The notes: generated from the letters alone by a model not told the origin. Counted from the stretch's first letter, positions 44,998 to 55,477 are shown. The stretch: DNA of 64,000 bases from Polaribacter sp. WD7 (GCF_003335085.1 NZ_QPEJ01000016.1:372001-436000); one strand, 5' to 3'. A program made the numbers and translations.

Positions 44998-47053
44998 AAA
45001 AGATATTTCAAATATTAGACTAATAAATCAAAAATCTTCAAAATCAAAAGAATTTAAACATGAAGGTTTTGTTGCTGGTATTGCTCCAAATTTGAGAGGG
45101 CCGTATGCTACAATGTATGTAAAAAAACCTTGGACCATAAGACAATACGCAGGTTTTTCTACTGCAGAAGAAAGTAACCTTTTTTACAGAAAAAATTTAG
45201 CAGCAGGACAAAAAGGTTTATCTGTAGCCTTTGATTTGGCTACTCACAGAGGGTATGATTCTGACCACCAACGCGTAGAAGGAGATGTAGGTAAAGCAGG
45301 AGTAGCTATAGATTCTGTAGAAGATATGAAAGTTTTATTCAATCAGATTCCTTTAGATAAAATGTCTGTTTCTATGACTATGAACGGAGCAGTCTTACCC
45401 ATTTTAGCTTTTTATATCGTAGCTGCAGAAGAACAAGGAGTTGCTCAAGAACAACTTTCTGGAACCATACAAAACGATATTTTAAAGGAATTTATGGTTC
45501 GTAATACATACATCTATCCACCTTCCCCATCTATGAGAATTATTGCTGATATTTTTAATTATACCAGCAAAAAAATACCTAAATTCAACTCCATATCCAT
45601 TTCTGGCTATCATATGCAAGAAGCTGGTGCCACTCCAGAAATAGAATTAGCATATACACTTGCAGATGGTTTAGAATACATTAAAAAAGGGTTAGAAGCA
45701 GGTATGGATATTGATACTTTTGCTCCAAGACTGTCATTTTTTTGGGCCATTGGTATGAGTCATTTTTCTGAAATTGCAAAATTAAGAGCAGCAAGAATGT
45801 TATGGGCAAAAATTGTAAAACAATTCAATCCTAAAAACCCAAAATCCTTATCATTAAGAACACATTGCCAAACAAGTGGTTGGAGTTTAACTGCACAAGA
45901 TCCTTTTAACAATATTGCTAGAACAACAATTGAAGCAATGGCTGCCGTTTTTGGCGGTACACAAAGCTTACATACTAATGCTTTAGATGAGGCTATAGCG
46001 CTACCCACAGATTTTTCTGCTAGAATTGCAAGAAATACTCAAATTTTTTTACAACAAGAAACATATATAACCAAAACTGTAGACCCTTGGGCTGGTAGTT
46101 TTCATGTAGAACAATTAACAGAAGATATTGCTAATAAAGCTTGGAAACTGATTGAAGAAATTGAAGATTTAGGCGGAATGACAAAAGCTATTGAAAAAGG
46201 AATTCCGAAATTACGTATCGAAGAAGCTGCTGCAAAAAAACAGGCAAAAATTGACAACGGAGAAGATGTTATTGTTGGTGTAAACAAATACCAATTAAAA
46301 CAAGAAGATCCGCTACATATTTTAGAAGTAGATAATGAAGCTGTTCGTAAATCTCAAATAGATCGGTTGGCAATATTAAAAGCAAATAGAAACGCTAAAG
46401 AAGTTAAAAAAAGTTTAGTAGCTTTAACTCATGCTGCAAAATCAGGAAAAGAAAACTTGTTAGATTTAGCTGTAAAAGCAGCCAAAAACAGAGCTACTTT
46501 AGGTGAAATTTCTGATGCTTTAGAAGAAGTTTTTGGACGACACAAAGCAGTAACTAAAACCATTTCTGGCGTGTATAGTAAAGAAATAAAAAACAATAAA
46601 CTCTTTGAAAAAGCTAAAAAACTAGCAGATAAATTTGCAAAATTAGAAGGCAGACGCCCTAGAATTATGATTGCTAAATTAGGTCAAGATGGTCATGATC
46701 GTGGTGCAAAAGTTGTGGCTACTGGTTATGCTGATTTAGGATTTGATGTAGATATTGGCCCCCTATTTCAAACCCCACAAGAAGCTACAAAACAAGCTGT
46801 GGAAAATGATGCGCATATATTAGGAATCTCTTCTTTAGCTGCAGGACACAAAACGCTGGTACCTCAAGTAATTTCTGAACTAAAAAAATATGAACGAGAT
46901 GATATTATGGTTATTGTAGGCGGTGTTATTCCTCCCCAAGACTATCAATATTTATTTGATGCTGGTGCTGTTGGTATTTATGGTCCAGGAACTAAAATAG
47001 CTCAAGCAGCCATAGATTTGTTAACCATTTTAATTGACAGTATAGTAGAATAA
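44984..47053 (+). CDS. scpA: methylmalonyl-CoA mutase large (alpha) subunit
   Basis: 689 residues, adenosylcobalamin-dependent isomerase of methylmalonyl-CoA and succinyl-CoA. The substrate barrel has [20 protein letters not shown] and [19 protein letters not shown]; the C-terminal B12 domain has [16 protein letters not shown] (His is the cobalt ligand) and [10 protein letters not shown]. The start at 44984 is backed by GGAGG at 44973-44977, six bases before it, a rare good Shine-Dalgarno for this phylum; ATG 44990 is an alternative. It forms the enzyme with MutA and links propionate or odd-chain and branched acyl-CoA breakdown to the citric acid cycle. Confidence 0.95.
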   Translation: MIMNRKDISNIRLINQKSSKSKEFKHEGFVAGIAPNLRGPYATMYVKKPWTIRQYAGFSTAEESNLFYRKNLAAGQKGLSVAFDLATHRGYDSDHQRVEGDVGKAGVAIDSVEDMKVLFNQIPLDKMSVSMTMNGAVLPILAFYIVAAEEQGVAQEQLSGTIQNDILKEFMVRNTYIYPPSPSMRIIADIFNYTSKKIPKFNSISISGYHMQEAGATPEIELAYTLADGLEYIKKGLEAGMDIDTFAPRLSFFWAIGMSHFSEIAKLRAARMLWAKIVKQFNPKNPKSLSLRTHCQTSGWSLTAQDPFNNIARTTIEAMAAVFGGTQSLHTNALDEAIALPTDFSARIARNTQIFLQQETYITKTVDPWAGSFHVEQLTEDIANKAWKLIEEIEDLGGMTKAIEKGIPKLRIEEAAAKKQAKIDNGEDVIVGVNKYQLKQEDPLHILEVDNEAVRKSQIDRLAILKANRNAKEVKKSLVALTHAAKSGKENLLDLAVKAAKNRATLGEISDALEEVFGRHKAVTKTISGVYSKEIKNNKLFEKAKKLADKFAKLEGRRPRIMIAKLGQDGHDRGAKVVATGYADLGFDVDIGPLFQTPQEATKQAVENDAHILGISSLAAGHKTLVPQVISELKKYERDDIMVIVGGVIPPQDYQYLFDAGAVGIYGPGTKIAQAAIDLLTILIDSIVE

Positions 47054-47064
47054 AAATCCTAAAC

Positions 47065-47241
47065 ATGACCCAAAAAATCACATACTACTTTTTAATGTTT
47101 CTTGGAGGCTTAAGTATTCTTGTTGGTATTTTATCCTTTATTAAAGGAGGTGATTTCTCTGCATATTTCTTTGCTTTTTTTATTGGAATAGCACTCATAG
47201 GAACAACGCATTACAACAAGCAACAAAAGAAGCGTAAATAA
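47065..47241 (+). CDS. 58-residue membrane peptide
   Basis: ATG 47065 opens a frame of 58 residues, 11 bases after scpA: MTQKITYYFLMFLGGLSILV ... ending THYNKQQKKRK. Two membrane helices (~7-26 and ~33-47) are separated by KGGDFS, with a positive C-terminal tail. No family recognised. The clean two-helix pattern and close spacing support a real gene at the end of the mutase operon. Confidence 0.55.
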   Translation: MTQKITYYFLMFLGGLSILVGILSFIKGGDFSAYFFAFFIGIALIGTTHYNKQQKKRK

Positions 47242-47593
47242 CATGAGTCCGGGATAAAAAACATTGTTTATCAGTAAATTACTATTTTTATTGTTTAAAA
47301 CGGATGTCATTTCAACTGAAATGGAGAAATCTTAGTTTGTATATGAGGTTTCTCAATCACACTTTTACTTCGTAAGCTAATTTCAATTTAAATACATTTA
47401 AATTTCAGCAATGTTCTAAATGAAAATCATCTATTTTTCAACTAAAGAACACTCGTATAATAGAAAAGTTATATAGAACTACTCACGGAAAATAACTTTA
47501 CTGTACTAATTTTTTCTCAAATGCATTCACTTTTAAACTATTACCGTTAATAGTTATCTTGTAAAATAACCATTTTTGTAAAAAATCAACACA
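47242..47593. other. gene-free stretch between the mutase group and the GH3 gene
   Basis: 352 AT-rich bases with no convincing frame, terminator or exact TAnnTTTG box. The GH3 promoter must lie in its right part. Confidence 0.4.
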
Positions 47594-49111
47594 ATGGCAA
47601 TCATAGGAAACATTATAAAAGGGGTAATTAGCTTAACAGATACACTTATTTCTGAAACAAATCATACGCAAGCACAAGAAAAGGTATTAAAAAACTTATT
47701 AGAAACAGCCAAAGACACTCAGTTTGGTAAAAAACATCAATTTAAAACTATACTTAATAGCACTAATTTACAAGAAGTTTTTGCAGATTCTGTGCCTTAC
47801 TTTGATTATCATAAAATCAATGAACAATGGTGGTACAAACTCCACCAAGGCGAAAAAGACGTCACTTGGCCAGATGCTCCTTCTTATTTTGCCTTAAGTT
47901 CAGGAACCACAGGTAAAAGCAGCAAAAAAATACCCGTAACAGATGCTATGATTGATGCCATAAAAAGCGCTGGAATTAAACAGGTACTTTCTTTAAACAA
48001 TTTTGATTTACCTGCAGATTTTTTTGAAAAAGAAATTATGATGCTCGGTAGCTCTACAGATTTACAAGAAAACAACAATCATTTAGAAGGAGAAATTAGC
48101 GGAATTAGCGCAAGCAATATCCCTTTTTGGTTTAAAGGCTACTATAAACCTGGAGAAAATATTGCAAAAATTGATGATTGGGATGAACGCGTATCTCAAA
48201 TTGCAAAAAATGCAAAAAACTGGGATATAGGTGCACTAAGCGGAATACCAGCGTGGATAGAACTCATGCTACAAGAAGTCATTACCTACCACAATGTTGA
48301 AAACATTCACCAAATTTGGCCAAACTTAAAAGTATACACTTCTGGTGGTGTTGCTTTTGGTCCGTACGAAAAAAGTTTTAAGGCACTTTTAGGCAAACCT
48401 GTTACCGTTATAGATACCTATTTAGCATCAGAGGGGTATATTGCTACCCAAACAAGACCAGAAACAGACGCTATGCAATTGAATACCGAAAACGGTATTT
48501 ATTTTGAATTTGTTCCAATGAATCCAAAATACATCAAACAAGACGGTTCTTTAAAGAAAAACGCACCTTCAATATCCTTAAAAGATGTAGAGTTAGATAA
48601 AGATTATATTTTAATAATTAGCACGGTATCAGGAGCATGGAGGTACTTAATAGGAGATACCATTAAATTTACAAACATAGAAAAAGCAGAAATCAAAATT
48701 ACTGGCAGAACCAAATTCTTTTTAAATACGGTAGGCTCTCAACTGTCTGTCAACAAAATGGATGATGCCATGAAACATTTAGAAGAAACATTTGCTACTA
48801 AAATTTCTGAGTATACCATCTGTGCAAAACGTTTTGATGACGGAGAATTTTATCACTCTTGGTACTTAGGTACAGCACTGAAAGCGAGTAATACAGAAAT
48901 CGCAAAAACCTTAGATACTTTTCTAAAAAAAGCCAACAAAAATTATAAAGTGGCCAGAAGCAAAGCCTTAAAAGGAGTTAAAGTTCAGGTTATTCCTGTA
49001 GAAAAATTTCATGCTTGGAGTGATCAAAATAAGAAAAAAGGAGGTCAAGTAAAAATGGAGCGTGTTATGAAAGAAAAGAAATTTAAAAAATGGGAAGCCT
49101 TTGTAAATTAG
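47594..49111 (+). CDS. GH3 auxin-responsive promoter family protein (acyl-adenylating enzyme fold)
   Basis: 505 residues. The adenylation fold is seen in ATP-loop-like YFALSSGTTGKSSKKIPVT, in KVYTSGGVAFGPYEKSFK and YLASEGYIATQ, and in the hinge region LIGDTIKFTNIEKAEIKITGR. Plant GH3 proteins join amino acids to hormones; bacterial members are of unknown substrate and are conserved in flavobacteria. No signal peptide. It is monocistronic. Confidence 0.88.
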   Translation: MAIIGNIIKGVISLTDTLISETNHTQAQEKVLKNLLETAKDTQFGKKHQFKTILNSTNLQEVFADSVPYFDYHKINEQWWYKLHQGEKDVTWPDAPSYFALSSGTTGKSSKKIPVTDAMIDAIKSAGIKQVLSLNNFDLPADFFEKEIMMLGSSTDLQENNNHLEGEISGISASNIPFWFKGYYKPGENIAKIDDWDERVSQIAKNAKNWDIGALSGIPAWIELMLQEVITYHNVENIHQIWPNLKVYTSGGVAFGPYEKSFKALLGKPVTVIDTYLASEGYIATQTRPETDAMQLNTENGIYFEFVPMNPKYIKQDGSLKKNAPSISLKDVELDKDYILIISTVSGAWRYLIGDTIKFTNIEKAEIKITGRTKFFLNTVGSQLSVNKMDDAMKHLEETFATKISEYTICAKRFDDGEFYHSWYLGTALKASNTEIAKTLDTFLKKANKNYKVARSKALKGVKVQVIPVEKFHAWSDQNKKKGGQVKMERVMKEKKFKKWEAFVN

Positions 49112-49121
49112 ATGTTTTAGA

Positions 49122-49266
49122 AGCTGTTTCCAGCTTTTGCTACTCGCTTTTTTATATCAAATTTTGTAGTAGTTGCCTTTATAAAAGGTATTTCCATTTC
49201 TTTAATCAAGTCTCAAACTTAACAAGACATAAAAAAGAGCTCAAACAAGCCGCTCAATCTGGGCTA
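49122..49266. repeat. degenerate copy of a flavobacterial intergenic hairpin repeat
   Basis: The stretch opens with AGCTGTTTCCAGC, then TTTTGCTACTCGCTTTTTT, and closes with AAAAAAGAGCTC, then AGCCGCTCAATCTGGGCTA. I recall very similar end sequences (AGCT-TTTCC-GCTTT-GCT ... GCCGCT-CAATC-GGGCTA) from intergenic repeats common in flavobacterial genomes. A 65-residue frame across it (49090-49287) has no protein-like character and is not called. The remaining gap to 49450 shows nothing else. Confidence 0.5.
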
Positions 49267-49450
49267 AACTTGTTTGCTTACTTGTAGAATTCTAGAAAAG
49301 GTTTTCTCCTTTTTTAAAAACATTTCATTTTGTGGAAAAGTATTATAACAACATGTTTTTCAAAAGCTGAAAATAATTAATTTCATGCAAGATTAACCTC
49401 AGCAAATTAAAGCTCAATATTTTTAAGAAACACCAAAAAACCAAGAGTTT

Positions 49451-50713
49451 ATGTCTTTTGAACGCACTTTAGAAAAACTAAAAATTTTGGCAGATGCTGC
49501 AAAATACGACGTTTCTTGTTCTTCTAGCGGAAGCAAAAGATCAAATACAAACAAAGGTTTAGGAAATGCTACAGGAATGGGAATTTGCCATTCGTACACA
49601 GAAGATGGTAGGTGTGTTTCTTTGTTAAAAATTTTATTGACAAACTATTGCATTTTCGACTGTGCCTATTGTGTTACAAGAAAAAGTAACGATGTAAAAA
49701 GAGCTGCTTTTCAGGTACAAGAAGTAGTAGACTTAACTATAAATTTTTATCGTAGAAATTACATTGAAGGTTTGTTTTTAAGTTCTGGTATTTTTAAAAG
49801 TGCAGACTACACTATGGAGCGTTTAGTTGCCGTTGCCAAGAAATTACGTTTGGAAGAAAATTTTAACGGGTATATTCATTTAAAATCTATTCCTGGTGCT
49901 TCAGATGAATTAATGCGTGAGGCTGGTTTATATGCAGATAGATTGAGTGTAAATATCGAAATTCCAACAAAATCTGGACTACAATTACTAGCTCCTGATA
50001 AAAAATTTGAAGATTTTATAAAACCCATGGACAAGGTAAAAAATGAAATCATCCAATACAAAGCAGAAAAAAAGATTATTAAAAGCACCCCAAAATATGC
50101 TCCTGCAGGTCAAAGCACTCAAATGATAGTGGGCGCAAGTGGAGAAAATGATTTCCAAATTTTAAAAACAGCAGAACATTACTATAAAAACTACAATTTA
50201 AAAAGGGTTTACTACTCGGGTTATGTTCCTATTAGTTATGATAACAGGTTGCCTACTATTGGCAGCGAAGTACCAATGTTAAGAGAAAACAGGTTGTACC
50301 AATCAGACTGGTTAACCCGTTTTTATGGTTTTCAAACCAATGAAATTGTAAACTTACAGCATCAAAATTTAGACTTAGACATAGATCCAAAACTAAGTTG
50401 GGCATTAAGAAACTTGCAGGAGTTTCCTGTAGATGTAAATAAAGCAAGTAAAAGAATGTTGGCTAGAATTCCTGGTGTGGGTATGAAATCTGTTGCCAAA
50501 ATTATAATGGCAAGAAAATATAGGAGATTAAATTGGGAGCATCTTAAAAAAATTGGAATATCTTTTAACAGAGCTCAATACTTTTTAGTTTGCGATAGTC
50601 ATCAATTTGAAAGAAGAGACTTAACAGCAGAAAAAATTAAAAGTTTTATCCTAAAAAATTCTAAAAGTAAATATGAAAAAATGTTAAGCCCTCAATTAAA
50701 TTTGTTCACTTAA
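49451..50713 (+). CDS. putative DNA modification/repair radical SAM protein (TIGR03916 type)
   Basis: 420 residues. The radical-SAM cluster motif CxxxCxxC is in LTNYCIFDCAYCVTRK. Preceding it are Cys in YDVSCSSSG and MGICHSYTEDGRCVSLLK. Near the C-terminus a helix-hairpin-helix (KRMLARIPGVGMKSVAKII) points to DNA binding. The family is genetically tied to TIGR03915 proteins and uracil-DNA glycosylase-like domains and is thought to act in DNA repair, without a proven reaction. Followed 34 bases later by the TIGR03915 gene. Confidence 0.9.
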   Translation: MSFERTLEKLKILADAAKYDVSCSSSGSKRSNTNKGLGNATGMGICHSYTEDGRCVSLLKILLTNYCIFDCAYCVTRKSNDVKRAAFQVQEVVDLTINFYRRNYIEGLFLSSGIFKSADYTMERLVAVAKKLRLEENFNGYIHLKSIPGASDELMREAGLYADRLSVNIEIPTKSGLQLLAPDKKFEDFIKPMDKVKNEIIQYKAEKKIIKSTPKYAPAGQSTQMIVGASGENDFQILKTAEHYYKNYNLKRVYYSGYVPISYDNRLPTIGSEVPMLRENRLYQSDWLTRFYGFQTNEIVNLQHQNLDLDIDPKLSWALRNLQEFPVDVNKASKRMLARIPGVGMKSVAKIIMARKYRRLNWEHLKKIGISFNRAQYFLVCDSHQFERRDLTAEKIKSFILKNSKSKYEKMLSPQLNLFT

Positions 50714-50747
50714 CCATTATAGCTTCACTTCTTTTTAATATTTTTTA

Positions 50748-51542
50748 ATGAATATAAAACCTAGGATGCAAGAAAAAACATTAGTATACGATGGTTCTTT
50801 TGAAGGCTTTTTATCTTGTGTTTTTTATGTTTTTGAGTACAAATTACAGCAAGTAACTATTCAAAATCAACTTACAAATCAAAATAGATTATTTTCAGAA
50901 AATGAAAGTATTATTACAGATTTAGAAAAATCTGACCGAGTTTGGCAAGGTTTAAAACGGAAAGCATCTACAATTACGTCAACCAAAATCTACTATGCTT
51001 TTTTAAGCGAAAAGGAGAATATAGAAAACATATTACTATCTTACATTCAATACATTTTTAACCATCAACAAAAGGTAGACACAGACTATACGAACCCTAG
51101 CGTTTTAAAAACCTCACAAGTTGCTAAAAATGTAAGCAGAGAAAAACATAGAATGGAAGCTTTTATTAGATTTAAACTTACCAAAGACACTATTTATTTT
51201 GCCAATATAGAACCAGATTTTAATGTATTACCCTTAATTTCTAAGCATTTTAAAAACAGATATGCAGATCAAAAATGGGTTATTTATGATATCAAAAGAA
51301 ATTATGGTATGTATTACAACTTGCAAACGTTAGAGTTCATTAACATGGAATTCCCACAAAACTTTGACTTTACAAAAACAGACAATAATTTCTTTTCCGA
51401 TAAAGAATTCCATTTTCAAAAATTATGGAAAGATTATTTTGATAGCACCAATATTAAAGAGCGTAAAAATATAAAACTTCATGTTAGGCACGTTCCAAAA
51501 CGCTATTGGAAATATTTGAGTGAAAAACAACCAGATTTATGA
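50748..51542 (+). CDS. TIGR03915/DUF4130 family putative DNA repair protein
   Basis: 264 residues: LVYDGSFEGFLSCVFYVFEY at the start, RMEAFIRFKLTKDTIYFANI and FAD-unrelated YADQKWVIYDIKRNYGMYYN in the middle, and HVRHVPKRYWKYLSE at the end, all typical of this partner of the radical SAM protein. In many bacteria the protein is fused to a UDG domain (TIGR03914); here it ends without one. ATG 50766 (MQEKTLVYDG) is an alternative start. It overlaps the convergent metalloprotease gene by 6 bases. Confidence 0.88.
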   Translation: MNIKPRMQEKTLVYDGSFEGFLSCVFYVFEYKLQQVTIQNQLTNQNRLFSENESIITDLEKSDRVWQGLKRKASTITSTKIYYAFLSEKENIENILLSYIQYIFNHQQKVDTDYTNPSVLKTSQVAKNVSREKHRMEAFIRFKLTKDTIYFANIEPDFNVLPLISKHFKNRYADQKWVIYDIKRNYGMYYNLQTLEFINMEFPQNFDFTKTDNNFFSDKEFHFQKLWKDYFDSTNIKERKNIKLHVRHVPKRYWKYLSEKQPDL

Positions 51543-52103
51543 TAACACCTCTTTCATTTTATCTCTTTCTGCTACCAAAACCATTATTTCTTCTGGAGAC
51601 AGATAATACTTTCTCATTCTGTTTTTATACACTTCAGAAATATCTGCATGACTTAGTATAAAGTTTTTTGTTTTTAAAATATAATCTTCCATTTTATGCT
51701 GTACCGCAAAATTGTCGGCAGCTCTTTCTGCTTTAACAATATAGTTTTCAGAAAACAAATACCTTATTCCAAACCAAATTAAATTCCACTTCCCTCTATT
51801 TTGATAATCCATAATGTGTCCTAATTCATGGCCTATCCAACCAATAAAAATATCATCAGGAATATCAAGAGTAGAAAACTCTTTGCCTGAAATTTTAAAT
51901 TTCTGACTAATTAAAATCAAATATTTTCTATCCTTTTTAGGTTTAAAAAAGCTTCCAAAAGTAGGTCTTGCCTGCATTGTAGACTTTTTAATATTTTTTT
52001 TGATTTTAAACTCAATATAAACATCATTTAATTGCGGATAATAACGTAACGCATGTTGCACTTTCTCTTTGATTTTCTCAGGTATTATTTTTGAATTATC
52101 CAT
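51537..52103 (-). CDS. HELGH-type zinc metallopeptidase-like protein
   Basis: 188 residues. GWIGHELGHIMDYQNRG holds the HExxH zinc motif, and the downstream KAERAADNFAVQHKM supplies a likely third ligand (Glu or Asp), resembling M48-like gluzincins. There is no signal peptide or clear membrane helix; RYLFSENYIV is only weakly hydrophobic. The substrate is unknown. It is divergent from the cytochrome c assembly gene and converges on the DNA-repair gene. Confidence 0.75.
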   Translation of the reverse strand: MDNSKIIPEKIKEKVQHALRYYPQLNDVYIEFKIKKNIKKSTMQARPTFGSFFKPKKDRKYLILISQKFKISGKEFSTLDIPDDIFIGWIGHELGHIMDYQNRGKWNLIWFGIRYLFSENYIVKAERAADNFAVQHKMEDYILKTKNFILSHADISEVYKNRMRKYYLSPEEIMVLVAERDKMKEVLS

Positions 52104-52169
52104 ATATTTTTTAGGTATTTTAACACTTAAATATAAACTATCAGTAAAGGTTTTTTGTGCTTTTATGCG

Positions 52170-52177
52170 TAAATTTG
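52170..52177 (+). promoter_or_regulatory. -7 promoter box of the CcsBA gene
   Basis: TAAATTTG matches TAnnTTTG, 28 bases before the start codon at 52206. Confidence 0.5.
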
Positions 52178-52205
52178 TAACTCTTTTAAAAAGCTTAATT
52201 TCAAG

Positions 52206-55200
52206 ATGAAAAACGCATTTAATTTTCTCTACTCTACTCGTTTAATGGCTATCCTTTTTTTTCTGTTTGCAACTGCCATGGGCGTTGCTACTTTTATAGA
52301 AAATGATTATGGCACACAGACTTCTAAAGCACTCATTTATAATGCATGGTGGTTTGAGGCTATAATGGTCTTTTTTGTGATTAACTTTTTTGGAAATATT
52401 TTTAGATATAGATTGCTTAGAAAAGAAAAATGGTCTGTTCTCATGTTTCATTTGGCCTTTTTGTTCATTCTCATTGGTGCTGGAATTACTAGGTATATAG
52501 GGTATGAAGGAATAATGCTTATTAAAGAAGGAGAAACGACTAATCAATTTTTGTCAGAAACTACCTACTTAAATGTTGTTGTTGATAATGGGCAACTTCA
52601 AAAGCCAGAAATTAATAAACCTATGTTGCTCTCTGCTTGGGGTAAAAACTCTTGGTCTTTTAGTGATGATTTTAAATCTGACGGCAAAAAACAAGAATTT
52701 ACAATCAATTTAGTTGATTATATTCCATGGGCAGAAAAGAAATTAGTTGAAGATGAAAACGGAGTTGAACATTTGTTTTTTGTAGAATCTACAGACGGTA
52801 CTAGACACGAACATTGGATAAAAAAAGGGACCATCCAAAATATTCATGGGGTTTTAGTAGGTTTTGATGCTCAGGATGACAATGCATCTATCAACTTTAA
52901 AAAACAAGATGGAAGCTTAAAAATAATAACCAAAGAAAATGGAGATTGGTTGCGTATGGCAGATCAAAAAAGAGGAAAATTAACAAAAGATTCTATTCAA
53001 CATTTTCAATATTTAACCTTACATAATGTTGCTGGTTTACAATTTGTTGTGCCTAGACCTGCAGAAAAAGGTATGATGAAAACTGTAAGCGGTCCAAAAG
53101 ATGATAAAAAGCTAGACGTTATTACGCTAGATATAAGTACTAATGGTGAGACAAAAAGAATTGAGTTAACAGGTGGTAAATTTAACTCTCAAGGATCTGA
53201 AGAAGTTGCTGTAGGCGGATTAAACTTTAGAATGCTCTATGGCTCTAAAATTTTACAGACACCTTTTTCTGTAAAATTGAATGACTTTCAGTTAGAGAAA
53301 TATCCTGGATCAGAAAGTGCTGCTTCTTACGCCAGCGAAGTTACAGTTATAGACCCTAATGAAACTTTTGATTACCGTATTTTTATGAATCATATTTTAG
53401 ACCATAAGGGGTATAAGTTTTTTCAATCTAGTTATGATTTATCTGGCCCCGTAGAAGAAACTCATTTATCTGTAAACCATGATTTCTTAGGTACTTTTAT
53501 AACCTATTTAGGATACTCGCTACTCTACACAGGTTTAATTTGTATTCTTTTTGCCAAACATACACGCTTTGATACTTTAAAAAAGACACTAAAAAAAATA
53601 CGAACTAAAAAAGCTACTTTAACCGCTATTTTATGTATCGTATTTAGTACAGTAAATTATGCACAAGAACACAATCATGATGAACATGATAATCATGATG
53701 GCCATGACCATGCACAACAAAGCACAACCGTTAATCATCAACAAATAAGGATAGCTGACAGACAAATAGATTCTATTTTACATGCAAATTTGATAGACGA
53801 AGATCATGCAGAAAATTTTAATCGATTGATTATCCAAGATGCTGGAGGTAGAATGAAACCTGCACATACTTTTGCGTCTGAATTGGTTAGAAAAGTAAGT
53901 CATACTGAAACATTTAAAAACATGGCTGCAAGTCAAGTGTTGCTTTCTATTGTAGAAAATCCGCGCTTGTGGTTTGAAGTACCTGTTATTTACTTAGAAA
54001 AAGGAAATACCAAAATTAGAGAATTTTTAAATTTAGAGACAACCACTGAGTATGCCAGATTATCAGATTTTATTACTCCGAGAGGTGAATATAGAATAAG
54101 AGAACAAGTTGCTGAAGCACAGAAAAAAAATGTCAAAAATAAGTTTGAAAAAGACTTAATAAAAATTGATAGAAGAATTGGTTTACTATACAGTGCTATC
54201 GGTGGTGGAATACTGAGAATCTACCCAATCCCGAATGATGAAAACAACAAATGGGTTTCTAAACCAGAAGCAACTAAAGCTGGTTTTAAAGGGATAGACT
54301 CTGTTTTTGTACGTCAGTCTTTACCAGTTTACATCAGTTTCTTACAAGAAGGGAAAAAAACTGGAGATTACACCAAAGCCAATCAAATTTTAAGTGGCCT
54401 ACAAAAGTTTCAAAAGAAGTATGGTTCAGAAGTATATCCTAATGAAGAAAAAATTGATTTAGAAATATCTTATAATAAAATTCAGCCTTTTCAAGCACTA
54501 GCCAAATATTACGGCTATTTAAGTGTAGTGCTTCTCATATTTGTTTTTATTGAAATTTTCAACACTAAAAAATGGGTAAATACTTTTATAAAAATCTTAA
54601 TTGGTGGTGTTATTCTCTTATTTTTATTACACACTTTTAGTTTAGGAGCTCGATGGTATATTAGTGGTAACGCTCCTTGGAGTAATGCTTATGAGTCTAT
54701 CATATTTGTAGCTTGGTCTACAATGTTATTTGGTCTTTTTATAGGTAGAAAATCTACACTTACCATTGCTGCGACTACTTTCTTAGTAGCCATTATGCTA
54801 GGTTTTGCTCATCAAAATTGGTTAGATCCTGAAATTGCAAACTTGCAACCCGTTTTAAATTCTTGGTGGCTTTTGGTACACACTTCTATTATAGTAGCTA
54901 GTTATGGACCGCTTTCTTTAGGAATGATCTTAGGGATTGTTTCGCTCTTTTTAATCGTCTTCACCAATAAAAAGAACAAAAAGAAGATGGATATAAATAT
55001 CAAAGAAATTACCATTATTAATGAAATGACCGTTACTGTAGGTTTAATTATGTTAACCATTGGTAACTTTTTAGGAGGTATGTGGGCCAATGAAAGTTGG
55101 GGAAGATATTGGGGATGGGACCCAAAAGAAACGTGGGCATTAATTTCTATAATGGTTTATGCTTTTGTTTTGCATATGCGTTTAATACCTGGTTTACGAA

Positions 55201-55409
55201 GTAGGTATACTTTTAATTTATGGACAATTGTTGCTTATGCTTCTATTATGATGACCTATTTTGGTGTTAATTTTTATCTATCTGGATTGCATTCTTATGC
55301 TAGTGGAGATAAAGTTATTACACCAACATCTGTATATTATTCTGTAGGATTTGTAGCTATTTTAGCTTCTTTAGCATACATTAAAAATAATAAATATTAC
55401 AAAAAGTAA
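52206..55409 (+). CDS. fused cytochrome c biogenesis protein CcsB-CcsA (ResB-ResC)
   Basis: 1067 residues. The N-terminal half is ResB/CcsB-like: three helices (~12-30, 45-65, 78-98) then a large periplasmic part and a helix near 430-450. A His/Asp-rich segment at ~487-504 (HNHDEHDNHDGHDHAQQ) follows the fourth helix. The C-terminal part is CcsA-like with about eight helices and the haem-handling WWD motif in WANESWGRYWGWDPKETW (~962-979). The fusion carries haem across the membrane and attaches it to CxxCH apocytochromes (system II). Such fusions are usual in Bacteroidota. Confidence 0.93.
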   Translation: MKNAFNFLYSTRLMAILFFLFATAMGVATFIENDYGTQTSKALIYNAWWFEAIMVFFVINFFGNIFRYRLLRKEKWSVLMFHLAFLFILIGAGITRYIGYEGIMLIKEGETTNQFLSETTYLNVVVDNGQLQKPEINKPMLLSAWGKNSWSFSDDFKSDGKKQEFTINLVDYIPWAEKKLVEDENGVEHLFFVESTDGTRHEHWIKKGTIQNIHGVLVGFDAQDDNASINFKKQDGSLKIITKENGDWLRMADQKRGKLTKDSIQHFQYLTLHNVAGLQFVVPRPAEKGMMKTVSGPKDDKKLDVITLDISTNGETKRIELTGGKFNSQGSEEVAVGGLNFRMLYGSKILQTPFSVKLNDFQLEKYPGSESAASYASEVTVIDPNETFDYRIFMNHILDHKGYKFFQSSYDLSGPVEETHLSVNHDFLGTFITYLGYSLLYTGLICILFAKHTRFDTLKKTLKKIRTKKATLTAILCIVFSTVNYAQEHNHDEHDNHDGHDHAQQSTTVNHQQIRIADRQIDSILHANLIDEDHAENFNRLIIQDAGGRMKPAHTFASELVRKVSHTETFKNMAASQVLLSIVENPRLWFEVPVIYLEKGNTKIREFLNLETTTEYARLSDFITPRGEYRIREQVAEAQKKNVKNKFEKDLIKIDRRIGLLYSAIGGGILRIYPIPNDENNKWVSKPEATKAGFKGIDSVFVRQSLPVYISFLQEGKKTGDYTKANQILSGLQKFQKKYGSEVYPNEEKIDLEISYNKIQPFQALAKYYGYLSVVLLIFVFIEIFNTKKWVNTFIKILIGGVILLFLLHTFSLGARWYISGNAPWSNAYESIIFVAWSTMLFGLFIGRKSTLTIAATTFLVAIMLGFAHQNWLDPEIANLQPVLNSWWLLVHTSIIVASYGPLSLGMILGIVSLFLIVFTNKKNKKKMDINIKEITIINEMTVTVGLIMLTIGNFLGGMWANESWGRYWGWDPKETWALISIMVYAFVLHMRLIPGLRSRYTFNLWTIVAYASIMMTYFGVNFYLSGLHSYASGDKVITPTSVYYSVGFVAILASLAYIKNNKYYKK

Positions 55410-55477
55410 CTTCTTGGTAAAAAAACCTAAAAAAAGAAATTTCATTAGAAGTTCCATAGAAATTTAGCAAGAAAATG

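Noticed and set aside
49090-49287. A 65-residue frame after the GH3 gene
   Set aside because: It overlaps the end of the GH3 gene in another frame, runs across the intergenic repeat, and its product is not protein-like.
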